Below are positions 24,955-35,129 of a DNA stretch of 64,000 nucleotides, piece after piece. The translations under genes and the position numbers were made by a program. The stretch's first letter is position 1. Each line of letters opens with the position of its first letter. The DNA is from Trichaptum fuscoviolaceum (taxonomy: Eukaryota > Basidiomycota > Agaricomycetes > Hymenochaetales > Trichaptaceae): assembly GCA_910574455.1 (NCBI GenBank), contig CAJSYZ010000005.1:4154001-4218000 (forward strand). The letters are read 5' to 3'. The notes below the pieces were generated by a model. The model saw only the letters and a list, made by a program, of their open reading frames with translations. It made no database searches and was not told the DNA's origin.

Positions 24955-25060
24955 TGTGAATGATTCAATTGTCTGAATAATTCACTTGAATCATTCAACT
25001 GTCTGAATCATTCACCCGATAATATGGGCTATTTTCTGAAGATACACCCTTGGGTGATTG
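24955..25060 (-). repeat. KDZ right terminal inverted repeat
   Basis: Reverse complement matches 11183-11290. The outermost bases read CAATCACCCAAGGGTGTATC on the minus strand, against CAGGCACCCAATGGTGCATC on the left. Confidence 0.85.
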
Positions 25061-25067
25061 CAACCAA
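25061..25067. repeat. KDZ target-site duplication, right copy
   Basis: CAACCAA, identical to 11176-11182. Directly followed by the remaining 34 bp of the membrane gene B intron. Confidence 0.85.
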
Positions 25068-25101
25068 ATCTCTTACAACCTGAGAACGAATAAAATAATA
25101 C

Positions 25102-25333
25102 ATGATTTCGGTCGTGCTTTGTTTATCGTCTCTCTAATCATCACGGCGCCTCGCCACTGCTTGAATGCCCACAGGATCATCACCTCTGGCGCGAGAAGGG
25201 CCAAGCACATAAGGAAAATCCGACGCTTCAGCAGCGTCGAGCTACTCTCCTCGAGGAATGGCACGTTCGGGTGCACAGATATCCATGTAACAGCAAACGT
25301 CGTCGCAAGACAGATCCAGACGATGTCCCAGAC
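25102..25333 (-). pseudogene. Membrane gene B, exon 1 second part
   Basis: These 232 bp encode the segment from WDIVWICLATTFAVTW to NKARPKS and end at the intron donor (GTATTA, donor base 25101). The upstream part of the exon is cut off at 25333 by the 3.8-kb TIR element and continues at 29131-29283. The two parts sum to 385 bp, exactly the exon-1 length in A, C, D and E. Confidence 0.85.
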
Positions 25334-25354
25334 CATCAGGAAAAAGGGAAAAAG
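25334..25354 (+). repeat. Left TIR of the gene-capturing element
   Basis: CATCAGGAAAAAGGGAAAAA plus G, inverted at 29108-29128 with one mismatch. Confidence 0.8.
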
Positions 25355-25744
25355 CTTATATATAATTCCGGATGATTCCAGGCATTATAGCTCAGCTATC
25401 ATGCTTATTATAGATTATCACATGGCATCTGCCTTATACCGTGATTATAAGACGTCATAATGCTTTCGATAGAATATAATCCTCCATAAGGCTTACTCTG
25501 ACATTATAATCCTGCTATCTTGCTGATAGTCCCCTTGTAAGAATGCTGTCTTAAATATGTCCATCATATATGTAGCCGGAATGTCACATAACCATCTGAA
25601 ACGCATATAACAGCATTATAAGAGTGATACAATTCAGGTGTTTGTCTTACGAAGCATTACAGGTAATGCAAGTTTCAAAAGTCATTGTATTATCATTTCT
25701 TCATAATATACAGTTGATCTATACTACGCAAGCTACTTCAATTG

Positions 25745-27060
25745 ATAAGTTATTTATACCTAGGTACATAAGTGCAAGCAAAGAGCACCGCCTATTTGTC
25801 TTCACCAACAGGTCAACGCACGCTGTCACCGAGCTGCAGCTGGCTCGCAAACGCGAGGTTGTTCTGGCCCGTCTCTTCTGAAATAAGTTGTCAGAGAGAT
25901 AGACAGTCAGCGAAACAATAAGAATACTCACCGGCCTGCTCAGCGAGTTTCGTGAGACCAGTTGCCCAATGCTAGGAGGAACATGAGTGCGCTCAGATCT
26001 CCCGCATTCTCAAAGCATTCCCGTGCAAGGTCGAAGCGCTAGACGGCCAGCGCGCGGTCACCGACAGCCTTCCATTTCGTCTCTGCCTCGATAACGGGTG
26101 TTATGCGTGCGATCTCAAGGGCGGCGTCCAGATCGTCAAGTTGAAGCGCGAAGTCGAACTCATGATCAGGATCTGACAGCGGTATGCGTTGTCCTTCAGA
26201 CGTCTCGTCTTCCGCAGCACCTTGGAGGTTGACAGACAAGACTTCTGTGTTGCGGGTGTACAACAGTTTGCCTGATGGGTCCATGATGTAGGAAGGCTCG
26301 TCATGGCCAAGTTTGACCACGACCGCACCTTTGTCGTACCCTACGCCAGCCTCCTTCCCCGGGGGTCGGAGATGCACCATGCGCGTTCAAGAGCGTTGCT
26401 TAAGGTAATTTCCAGGCGGTACGTGCCCGAGTTCCAGATCACAATCGTACCATCCTCCGAACCGCTGATGATCAAAGAAGACTAGGGTGGAATATGGCAA
26501 AGGAGACGTTATTGGTGTGTCCCTCCGTCGGCTGTACACAGCTTTGCTGAAGTATTCCCAGACTTTGATGGTCACCGCTCATGACAAGATACAGCTTGTC
26601 ACCGGGATAGAAGTCGACATAGTTCACGCCGCCCTTCTGATGTGCCTCGAAGGTAAGATTCAGCGTCAAGGAGCCGAGCGACAACACTTTCACGGTGCGA
26701 TCAAGACAAGAGGAGGCGAAGGTGTTGGTGTCCTTGCGGGTATACAAGGTTCATGATGGAGTGCGTGTGTCCTTCTATCTTCAGAGATAATTAGACGATG
26801 TCTATTTTTGAAGCGGTGGATGTACGCACCTGAATACACTTCTACCGTTTGTCCCAGTCCTAAGCCTTGATCGTCATATCATTGCAGCCCGTCATCACAA
26901 TGCTAAGCGAAGGATTAACAACAAGGTGTCACGTATAGTAAGGATGGGCCTCAAATGCGGTCACTTTCTCGTGAGTGTTGTAATTGAAAACCCGTAGCTG
27001 GAAATAGTCTGAAGTTTGAACCAACTCGGACTTAGCGATTTGAGGCTTCAAGTTGAGGCA
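25745..27060 (-). pseudogene. SEC27: Captured coatomer beta-prime (Sec27/COPB2) fragment
   Basis: Minus-strand pieces follow Sec27 order: WD repeats LRVFNYNTHEKVTAFEAHP (about 27000), NDMTIKA-stop-DWDKR, TNTFASSCLDRTVKVLSLGS (about 26720), GGVNYVDFYPGDK, CVQPTEGHTNNVSFAIFHPSL and VVVKLGHDEPSYIMDPSGKL (about 26290). These are followed directly by the helical domain DHEFDFALQLDDLDAALEIA (about 26150) and RFDLARECFENAGDLSALM, then about 25800 CVDLLVKTN. A middle section of the protein is absent: RIPLS runs straight into DPDHEFDFAL. Several Trp codons have become TAG and one Arg codon TGA. Sec27 is a subunit of the COPI vesicle coat, but this copy is dead. The identity rests on remembered family sequence and is strong. 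Confidence 0.85.
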
Positions 27061-27399
27061 CGATGATGCTGCGGAGTTTGAATTACCACTGGCAGCTTGA
27101 ACAAGACCGTGACGCGTCGCGTTCAACGACCTCCTCCCTCTCTCTCTCTCTCTTCCCACTTCGTCGTTGTTCATCCATCCCCCTCAACATCCATCCACCC
27201 ACAGGATGGCCTTCAAATCTTTGTATTTTTGGTTCTGATGGTATGTAACTATACTCTATTCATATTTTATCTTCTTTTTTTGACGATTTACTACTGTGCC
27301 ACCTGAGTGTGACTGTATGCTTGCATGCGTAAGTGGCACCTGTGGCACGGTGGCACGGTGGCAGTGTCACGCGGGAGCACGCGTCTCTTCATCATCGAC

Positions 27400-28465
27400 C
27401 GCGAAGCTCTCCCGCGAGGCGCTCTGTAAACGACCCGACGACTACAAGCTCGAAGCCGTCCTCGGAAAAGGCGGATTTGGCCGTGTCTACCAGGCCTTGG
27501 ACATCTCTCATCGCGAATACGGCAAGAAGGTCGCGATCAAGCGGATTCCACGCGCGAGTGTCGATCGAGACAGTCGCCGGGAGATGTTGTTTACAGAGAA
27601 GTAGATCCTTTCTGGCCTGACTTTGCTTAACTCGCCCTATTATACCCCTCTAATAGAATCTCTCATGGACCCGCATGACTTCATCATCATTCAAGGTCTG
27701 GCTGCCGGTGGCACTCTGCGAGGAGCGATGACCAACACGAAGAAGCTGTTCCACATGCATGAAATCAAGTTCATTATGGCGCAACTAGTACGTCTTCCCT
27801 TTCCCTCTTTCTTTTGAATGGTGACTCATCATCTCTGCAGTGCTATGCAGTGGGCACCTTGCACGATGGTGCAACTAGTACGTCTCCGCTTCCTTTCTCC
27901 ATGTCGTGTCTCATCGTCTTGCAGTGCTATGCAGTGGGCATCTTGCACGACCAGGCCATCGTCCATCGCGACTTCAAGCCCGACAACGTCTTCATGGATG
28001 AGCAAGGTCGGCTCGTCATGGGGGACTTCGGCCTCGCGCATGTTTTCAAGGGACACGCGGTGAGCATTGACGAGGTACTAACTTACGATGTCTATTGGTA
28101 CAGGACGAAGGGCAAGTGTGGCACGACGGGCTACATGGCACCAGAGATGCTCCGCGGCGACCACTACTCGTACAAGGCCGACAGTCTTCGTTGGCGTCAT
28201 GCTCTATGAGCTTGTCTTCGACAGTGTGAGTTTCCTCCGTTCCAACCCATCACTCTCACTAACACCGCCTTTATTGGCCGCCCTTCCGTGGGAGGGTTCG
28301 CAAGGATCTAAACGCACTGTATGAAAACGCGTTCATTCCTCGATGGTTCCGCAAGCGTTTCCCAGAGGCATGCAATCTGATGCGGCGTCTGCTAGCCAAG
28401 AACCCAGACCACCGCATCCCGATGCAGGTACGTTGCAGAGGCACGACAGCCGAGATCATTGACTC
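27400..28465 (+). pseudogene. Captured Ser/Thr protein kinase fragment
   Basis: Kinase subdomains appear in order: glycine loop GKGGFGRVY and VAIKRI (27466-27545), DFIIIQGLAAGGTLRGAM (about 27680-27730), catalytic loop VHRDFKPDNVFMDEQGR (about 27960-28010), GDFGLAHVF (about 28022-28050), GTTGYMAPEML (about 28120-28150), and the C-lobe PRWFRKRFPEACNLMRRLLA (about 28340-28395). Likely introns remain between them. The exon carrying CYAVG-LHD is tandemly duplicated (27781-27870 and 27871-27952), the frame breaks after KADS, and no start codon context is clear. The copy is therefore dead. The kinase family cannot be told from these motifs. Confidence 0.82.
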
Positions 28466-28639
28466 GTATTTTATTGCTTCCGCCTGTATGTAGCTAGTAC
28501 TAAATAATATTTTATGCTTTTCATTCTATCATTTTGTGTGAAAGTAAAAAAGGCCTGTAGTAAGGATTACACGGGGTTCTATCACCTTCTAGTGAATGTA
28601 AGGCTCATAATCCAATACATTTTGGCAGAATCACGTAGA

Positions 28640-28935
28640 TGAGCTATCATTCTGATAGCGATTCTATGCAACTATGCAGATTATAATGTCTGCAATTGAA
28701 TATAAGGCTTCATAATGTGATATAATTTGCATAATGATTACGGAGATTATAGTACATTCTAGCCCTTATAAGTCTCATAATCCATTATAATCTCTCACAA
28801 GTACATATAAGAGCTATAATTCTGATAGGGCTTACATGCAAATGTGGCAAAGATAATGTCTGTAATTACATATAAGGCTCCATAATGTGATATAATGTGC
28901 ATAATGATTACGGAGATTATACTACATTGTAGATA
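28640..28935 (+). repeat. Imperfect direct repeat of about 172-bp unit near the right end of the gene-capturing element
   Basis: The stretch from about 28640 to 28762 recurs from about 28812 to 28935. Shared landmarks include CATAATGTGATATAAT, TGCATAATGATTACGGAGAT and GAGCTAT-ATTCTGATAG. Probably subterminal transposase-binding sequence. Confidence 0.65.
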
Positions 28936-29107
28936 TTACAAGGTTTGGAATTGCTTATAATCGCCATAAGTCTCGCAAGCGATTAGAACTATATATCCAA
29001 CAGATTACATCTTGTATTAGAATTCTACCCTAATATATGTGTTACGTCGCCGAGGTAGCGGATATATGAGATTTTAGCTTATTACGGGTAATTATGTTAG
29101 TTATAAT

Positions 29108-29128
29108 CTTTTTCCCTTTTTCCCGATG
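29108..29128 (-). repeat. Right TIR of the gene-capturing element
   Basis: Reverse complement of 25334-25354 with one mismatch. Followed by AC (29129-29130), the second copy of the target dinucleotide. Confidence 0.8.
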
Positions 29129-29130
29129 AC

Positions 29131-29283
29131 GGAGCGACCGGGGCAAGAACAGTCGTTGGAGCATTCGTCTCGCGGGAAGATCGGCGCATCGTAGGCCAGC
29201 GGGTCGGCGAAGGACGGAGCGACGGGTACAGCACTCGTGCCATAGTGTTGGGCGAGAAACAAGTATGCGAGAATGAGGAGCAT
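29131..29283 (-). pseudogene. Membrane gene B, exon 1 first part
   Basis: Encodes the signal peptide (MLLILAYLFLAQHYGTSA) and the ectodomain to CSCPGRS, where the 3.8-kb element interrupts. A TATATA lies at 29340-29345, 57 bp upstream of the ATG at 29283. No other lesion in this part. Confidence 0.82.
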
Positions 29284-29345
29284 GGTGCGGGATGGCAGGC
29301 GGGGGACAAAGTCTGAAGAGGCGACGAATGTGTGCCTACTATATA

Positions 29346-31470
29346 GCATGTACGAGGCCAGCAGACCGCCCATCAACACAGCACCCATCGATTATCTCGG
29401 CGCTAATCACATAGTTCATATGCTCTTAGTGATGTTAAACGAGTGCATCCAGTTCATTCTTACACTCTCCAGTGTATTCGAAGAGACATTGTGGTTGACG
29501 TACATGTAAATGTAACGACAAGTAAGACGAATGGGTAGGTGAGGCGCCCGAGAATGTCAGAGGCTGTGTGCACAGGTCCTGTCCACATGTTTGAGGCGAT
29601 GAGGGGAATTCAGTCAGGTTCTAAAACTTATCAGGTAAATAAGCGCCTATGAAACGAACGCAAAGATGGCTCACCAGACATGTAGTACCATCAGCCGGAC
29701 AACAAAGTGGAAGGTCCTCGAGTCTTGATTGCACCGGTTTTCGAATACGCGCACAGATAAATCGCCCCGTACCATAGAAGATGTTACAGTCGATGATGAA
29801 GGGGTGCCAGTGGTCGTTGCGACTCAAAAGTCAAACTTGAAGATTAGTACTGACAGCCTGCGATGACGCCGTGGAAACGTGATGCTATTTTCGGACTTAC
29901 TATGTTCCGAAGGCCGTTTTTCTGTTATCTTCAGCATCGCCTTTCCCCTTCGTTGTACATGCTTCACCCAAGCACGGACACTCTCGCAGCTCTAAGAATC
30001 CAGCGCCTATCTTATGTAGTAGAAGCACTCACCAACGTTCCATCCGATTTTCGGCGTCGTCACATCTTCGTGGCAGGCACCTGCTACTCATGATATATCG
30101 GATTGCTTGACGACTGCGAGGACTGGTATGCCTAGAGCAAGGACTAGGAAGTCTTAGTTGAAATTGAAGCAAGGCAGCTAATCAGCTCATCCCGTGATAA
30201 CAAGTCTACAAGCTGACACGCCGCGATGTATCTTACAACGAGTGGGTGGGTCCGATAGAAGCTGTCCCTAGCTCTTCCCCTGCATTGATACTTCGCGGAG
30301 TGACTTCAAAAGGCCCGCAATATCGCGAAGGGGAGAAGGCAGGTTGTGGATGGCATTGACGGAATAACCGGCGGTAGATAGGTGAGTAATTGGTAACTTG
30401 AAGTGCTCTCATGGTATGCAGAATCATGTCAAACGAGGACAACCCTTCGTTCCAAACCTTCGATATTGACTTTCTTCTTGTTCCCGAGGATCGCCTGATT
30501 TTCATCTCCTCTTGCTTGTAACAAGCCTTCGCAAATGCATGAGCGTCTGAATCTGATGCTTGCTTGTACGGAAAGGGGGATTGGTGTTGGTTGTACCCTC
30601 CCGGGACTCAAATATCTCGCGTCGAGAACAAGCGTACTTGATTTATTCTTGTCCTGAATCTGGTGCTGCGGAGTTGATCGACACCAAAAAAATTCTTTCA
30701 CCTTTGGCGCATTCGCTGTCATCATCTTCGGGACATGAAGCTCGGAATGCATGCCTGATGAAAGAATAGATTTACTTTGGGCTTCTGGACGTCTGATTTC
30801 ATCGAAGTCAACGTTCCCCTCGAGGTCGTGAACATGCCCTTCGCTTAGGTTCAGCGAGCTACTTGCCTGTGCACGAGTTTCGTCGAATTTGCAACGGGCG
30901 ACGGCTTGTGCGCTGTACCGCTCCCTCATTCGCCGGCGTCCTGCGCAGATACAGTAGATGGGTTTGTCCATCTGCTTCTGCTAGGCTCGGCGGCGGGCTC
31001 TCGAATTAACCTAGCGTTCCCTCAGAGGAATGACGCTGGGCGGTCTCCTGGATAATCCAGGGTCGTTCCGTCATGAACACATGGCAGCGCCTCGAGTAGA
31101 TCGCTCATAACTTGATCACCTCTCTCTGTCTCATCTTTCGAATAAGCCATAGCTTTGAAAGAGATACACCTATTACCTGGAAATGAGAAAGGTGAGTCCA
31201 GCTAAGTTCGGTTTAGAAGGCCTGGGACTCACTTTCTCTAGATCTCTGAAATACACAGAAAAGCAAACGAATCAGCGCTTTTGTTGGGCTACTCATTGAT
31301 AGATGAGGCCATCTGAAACTTTCTTTACAAGGCAAACTTCAGAGCGCTCTCGAAGAGCCGACGATGGTTTAGTATAGGGAGAATTTAATGCTTCCTGTTG
31401 CATGAGGGAGGGAGAGGGAAGAAGTGAAAGGACCAGTGTGGTTAGCCGAACCAAGTCGCGAGTGCGTGAC
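29346..31470 (-). pseudogene. Gene P copy 2 and divergent spacer, module 2
   Basis: Same decayed minus-strand exon set as at 3737-6000. An open segment at about 29600-29470 (SNMWTGPVHTASDILGRLTY) and one at about 29810-29690 (DCNIFYGTGRFICAR) keep the frame of modules 4 and 5. The upstream segment at about 30460 has a stop (GLERRVVLV-stop) where module 1 reads GLEWHIVLVYHVAAFQ. A run of 180 open minus-strand codons (30971-30429) spans several of these pieces but mixes frames. No working gene. Confidence 0.35.
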
Positions 31471-31477
31471 CTGAAGT

Positions 31478-31518
31478 CGCGACGCGTCGCGCGTTAATGT
31501 GCCCACCGGCGGGCTTTA
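31478..31518 (+). promoter_or_regulatory. Conserved ZnF promoter block, module 2
   Basis: 14-bp palindrome CGCGACGCGTCGCG (31478-31491), then GCCCACCGGCGGGC and TTTAGA. The same order and spacing as at 6016-6060. Confidence 0.6.
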
Positions 31519-31655
31519 GATCGTATGTGGTACACATACCGATCCTTCTTCACTTACCACGACCATTGCACTATTTCTTCTTCCCTCCCTCTTCAAAATC
31601 TTCTCCCTCATCAATCAAGCTCGCCTTTCCCAACATCTTCATCCTTTCCCAAATC

Positions 31656-33245
31656 ATGGACAACGGTCAGACAGAAGAATATTGGCGTAAAAATGATGAG
31701 CATTGCATTCCATCCACGGGGCTTGAGAATGGTCGAGTCCCTCTCCAACCGGTTCGTCTTCCTCCATCTCATTCCTTTCTTCTTATTGAAGTACCTCTCT
31801 GCCAACTACAGCTGGGAAACTATCGAGGCATTGTTGATCAACATACGGCCACACATCCTCACCACATTGCTGAAGACGGTTTTAAGCTATCCACATCTTC
31901 AGCGTTGACTCCAAACGGCTCTTTACAAGCATCACTTGAGAATGCACCTCGTCGGCGTGAGTCACAGCGTGCTGGCTATGAGCACATCAAAGGCAGCACT
32001 ACACATCCACTAAGAGCGGGGGACGTTGGGGCCAGAGAATCCGCAGGCATGTACGGAAACAAGCGTGAGTTCCTTAAATGACCTGTCTCGTATACACCAC
32101 TGACGCATAGCATGGACAGACCATGCAACGGCTCAAAACAACATGACAAACAAGTTGTCTTTCATGTTTCGATCGGGAGCCAATATCAACCACCCTGTCA
32201 TATCATATCTTGACGACCGCATAACGCCCTGGGATCTGTTAATGGTAATTCAGGAGGGATCGCCAGCTGATCAAGCTTGTCACCGCTCCAATCAAGAACT
32301 TGCCAGCTCGGAACCAGCAACTCAAAATGTTTTAGACCAGCGGCCTGCCCTACCCAATCCTTCTCAAAGGCCACGCAGTCGCGAGCCCTACCTGAATCTA
32401 TCTGCGAATCTTGCGACTGGTGCATCGACCAGCCAATGTGCATGGACTACGGGGTATAGAACACCGGTGCCTAGTCCGGAAAGTATTGTAGCCTCAGTAG
32501 ACTATAGTATTTCCGACCTCCACCACTCGCAGCTCCCGACACCTCACCAAGCGCTGACAGTCATGTATCTTTGCCTGTCGATTCTCCCCCATTTTCTGCA
32601 GTTCATTCGGAATATACTGGAATGAGCCAAGGACACGTTTCTCCTGCAACTGCAGCGCAGCTCGCGGTGCCGATCAGGAGTAATCCCTACCCATACCCAC
32701 AGTCAGTCGCGTACGGCCCATCTCAAGCGGGACCAAGCGCCTTGTCTCAACCTACACCTCAACAGACGCCCCCCTCTGCGCAAGTTGTAGTGTCCCGGAA
32801 GAGGGGCACGGAAACGCGAGATACCGCATCGCTACCTGCACCAGCTGCAAAGAAGAAGGGCGGCAATGGGAAGGGACCAGGGCGTATCCCGTGTCCCAAG
32901 GACTTCAAATGTACCGTTGCTGGCTGCAATGCTGCGTATGAATCTGAAGGGTCCCGAAACAGACATGTAAAGAGTCACAACCATACTCAGCGTCTGCATT
33001 GTCCAAATGCAAAATGTACAAAGCCGGGAGAAGGGGGACCGTCAACATTTCGAGACATGTTGGATCTTGTTCGCCATGTATACGAATCCAATGCTAATTG
33101 CTGGGCCGCAGCGCCTGAGCTGCCCGTAGAATGGCCGCAAAATAACAAGGACGCAGTGAAAAGCACATTGTTGAAGTTGAGTGAGGGAAGGAAACGGGAA
33201 CTTAAACTGCAGGCGGCAGTCACAGCTTTTCAGCTAGAGCAATGA
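31656..33245 (+). pseudogene. ZnF2: C2H2 zinc-finger gene with one frameshift
   Basis: Exon 1 is 31656-31751 (MDNGQTEEYWRKNDEHC), exon 2 is 31812-32064 (KLSTSSALTPNGSLQASLE) and exon 3 is 32120-33245; introns are 60 and 55 bp. In exon 3 one C is missing near 32543 (GACACCTCACC for GACACCCTCACC in paralogues), which shifts the frame. The rest is open in the new frame from 32571: basic stretch KKKGGNGKGPGRIP, C2H2 finger CTVAGCNAAYESEGSRNRH-VKSH, irregular second finger starting CPNAKC, and the tail LQAAVTAFQLEQ. It belongs to the subfamily with PELPVEWPQ near the C-terminus (ZnF2, ZnF6, and the end of ZnF4). Confidence 0.72.
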
Positions 33246-35129
33246 TGGATGTTGTTACATCTCGGAGGTAGGTACTTTATTGCACTAGAATTGTACTGCA
33301 TTGTGTATTATGTATGGATATGTATAACGGGAGACATTGGTAATACACTTTTGACTATGGTCAGGGTACATGAAGTACCCATGAGATGTAAGGCATTTAG
33401 TAAACAAAGTCTGTGTTCATTTTTTCGGAATTGTGATGATGAGCCAGATATAGCACTATACATGTACAGTGGCAATAATCTTCGTCTATGCTGCTGTCTC
33501 CGGAGCTTTGAAGGTTGCGAAATGGGGTTTGGGGGCAAGAACAAAGTGAGTCAGCTCGGAGATAATTGTTTGCTTAAAGCAACTCCAATAGAATTACTCA
33601 CCATTCTGAATTCCTGCAGGTTCAAATTGCGGTCAGGTCTGGGGACGTGCTGACAAGTGTATCCCGCCGAGTGCCGAGGCTGCGATTGCCGTATCATCCC
33701 ATGCCGGCGGTGTTCCCGAACGTGCCGGGCGGACGGCAGGTCAAGAGATTGGCCCCATATTCCAGGCCCATGCATTACCACCATCTGTGGCTCTGTCGGT
33801 GCGTGTGCAACGGTGTCCGTGTGGACGATAGTGTACTTTCTAAGTTTGGGCTGCTACATCGTCCTGAGTGCATCACTACGAGCCATGCCAGTGAAGTTCA
33901 CGTTGATCCTCTTCACTTGTATAATCCATTCTATTTTCTCGTTGTACTCCTTGTCCTCTGAAATTTAAGCCAAGACATGCAAGGTGCCCGTTTGGTAGGA
34001 TTCATCAGATTTACACATTGCAACCGTTGCTCACGCATATGGCCGCCGCCATGTGAATTAAAAAGAGCTCGTTTGGTCGTCACCCGCCGAGAAACTCGAC
34101 GTCAACACAATTCCACAAGGAAGCTGTGCAGACAACACATCATTTGGTGTGTATGGCATTGAGTGTGAGTAGCTTCAAGATGCTCACTGCTGACCGATAA
34201 CCGGATAGATCAAGGACGGGCACATCCAAACAGCCCCAAACTAAGTGATGGCTGACCGGCTGCAATCCACATTTCATCTTTGTCTCGCCAAGTAGCAATG
34301 TTGTTCTTTCTTAGTCCATTTCTATGCAAGAAATCGAGGGTGGGCCTTGAGGATCTCCGAAATGTCTCTTCCCCATTCAATAAAGGAGCGCAACATTAAA
34401 GAACAACCATACCTACATATACTATTTCTACGCTTCCCCAGATCAATGAGAAACAAATCGAGGCTTTGACTATCGTGCCTTCTACTGCTTTTCTAACAGC
34501 GCAACGAGTTCAGAGTCCGTTCTGACCACTGCCACGTCAAGGCCTACTCACTTCGGGCCTTTGGTAAATCAACGCAGCCTTTGTCAAACGTACTATCTTG
34601 AAGCGACCTTTCGCATGGCCTTTTTGTGGTGCCGGCCGCGTCTCTGCGCCTGTCTTTGCGTTCGCTGTGAGTCCCCTGGTCTGGAAGGTCATTTGTTGTA
34701 GGTCAGTCGTCTATGTTTTCCTCAAGGGAAAGAATATACTGCTCATTGCCTATATGTAGTTCGAAGATCTGGTCTGTCCTGCAACGAGCGCAAGACTTGT
34801 TTATCATGTTTTCAGTGAACGGAAACGACAGTGTAGGTCAGAGGTTCGCAATTTGGATTTATGATTGTGTTCGCTGAGCATATACGTACTTTAGGGGTGT
34901 TGGCATAAACTTTCACTCGAATACGCAAAGTTTTATATGGGCTGGTAGCTTTTATGCAGATGTTCTCGGAGTCGGTGGAGAGATGCGACCAAAGAAGCCC
35001 ATCTTTCTCGCAGCTGAAGGCGAAATATATGCGTGCAATAGTTTCTTCAAGAGTCTATACATAACAACCAGGACAACAAAAGCCGGAAATGCGCCAAAAC
35101 AAGATGGGTGGGGTACAAGACAGCAATAA
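33246..35129. other. Convergent spacer, module 3
   Basis: Same block as 331-1880. The minus-strand patch at about 34220-34380 is diverged. The second, at about 34700-34800, still encodes a version of CARCKTDQIFELHIGNEQ. No complete gene was seen. Confidence 0.4.

Larger units (their letters stand above)
11183..25060. mobile_element. KDZ-superfamily DNA transposon, 13,878 bp
   Basis: Bounded by imperfect terminal inverted repeats of about 100 bp and a 7-bp target duplication (CAACCAA). The minus-strand genes are the KDZ transposase (12284-15861) and a 747-aa protein (16225-18522). The plus-strand genes are a 154-aa protein (19552-20074), a 341-aa coiled-coil protein (20594-21827) and an HMG-box-like protein (22554-24329). 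All five can be spliced into open frames, which suggests a recent, possibly autonomous copy. KDZ elements with CxC-domain transposases and extra cargo genes are known from basidiomycetes (Iyer and colleagues' work on KDZ and TET/JBP expansions). No TET/JBP gene was recognised here. Confidence 0.88.
25334..29128. mobile_element. 3,795-bp TIR element carrying host gene fragments
   Basis: 21-bp terminal inverted repeats (25334-25354 and 29108-29128; CATCAGGAAAAAGGGAAAAA against CATCGGGAAAAAGGGAAAAA, one mismatch). The 2-bp AC at 25332-25333 is repeated at 29129-29130. The ends are AT-rich with many CATAAT/ATTATA words. The middle holds a decayed Sec27 copy (minus) and a decayed kinase (plus), both clearly of host origin. 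No transposase was seen, so it is a non-autonomous gene-capturing element. The superfamily is not assigned. If the duplication is read as 3 bp (GAC), the repeats are offset by one base. Confidence 0.82.

Noticed and set aside
25334..29128. Helitron as the carrier of the captured genes
   Set aside because: It has clear terminal inverted repeats and a target duplication, which Helitrons lack.
30429..30971. 180-codon minus-strand open frame as a gene
   Set aside because: Modules 1, 4 and 5 break this frame repeatedly, and it crosses segments whose conserved frames differ.
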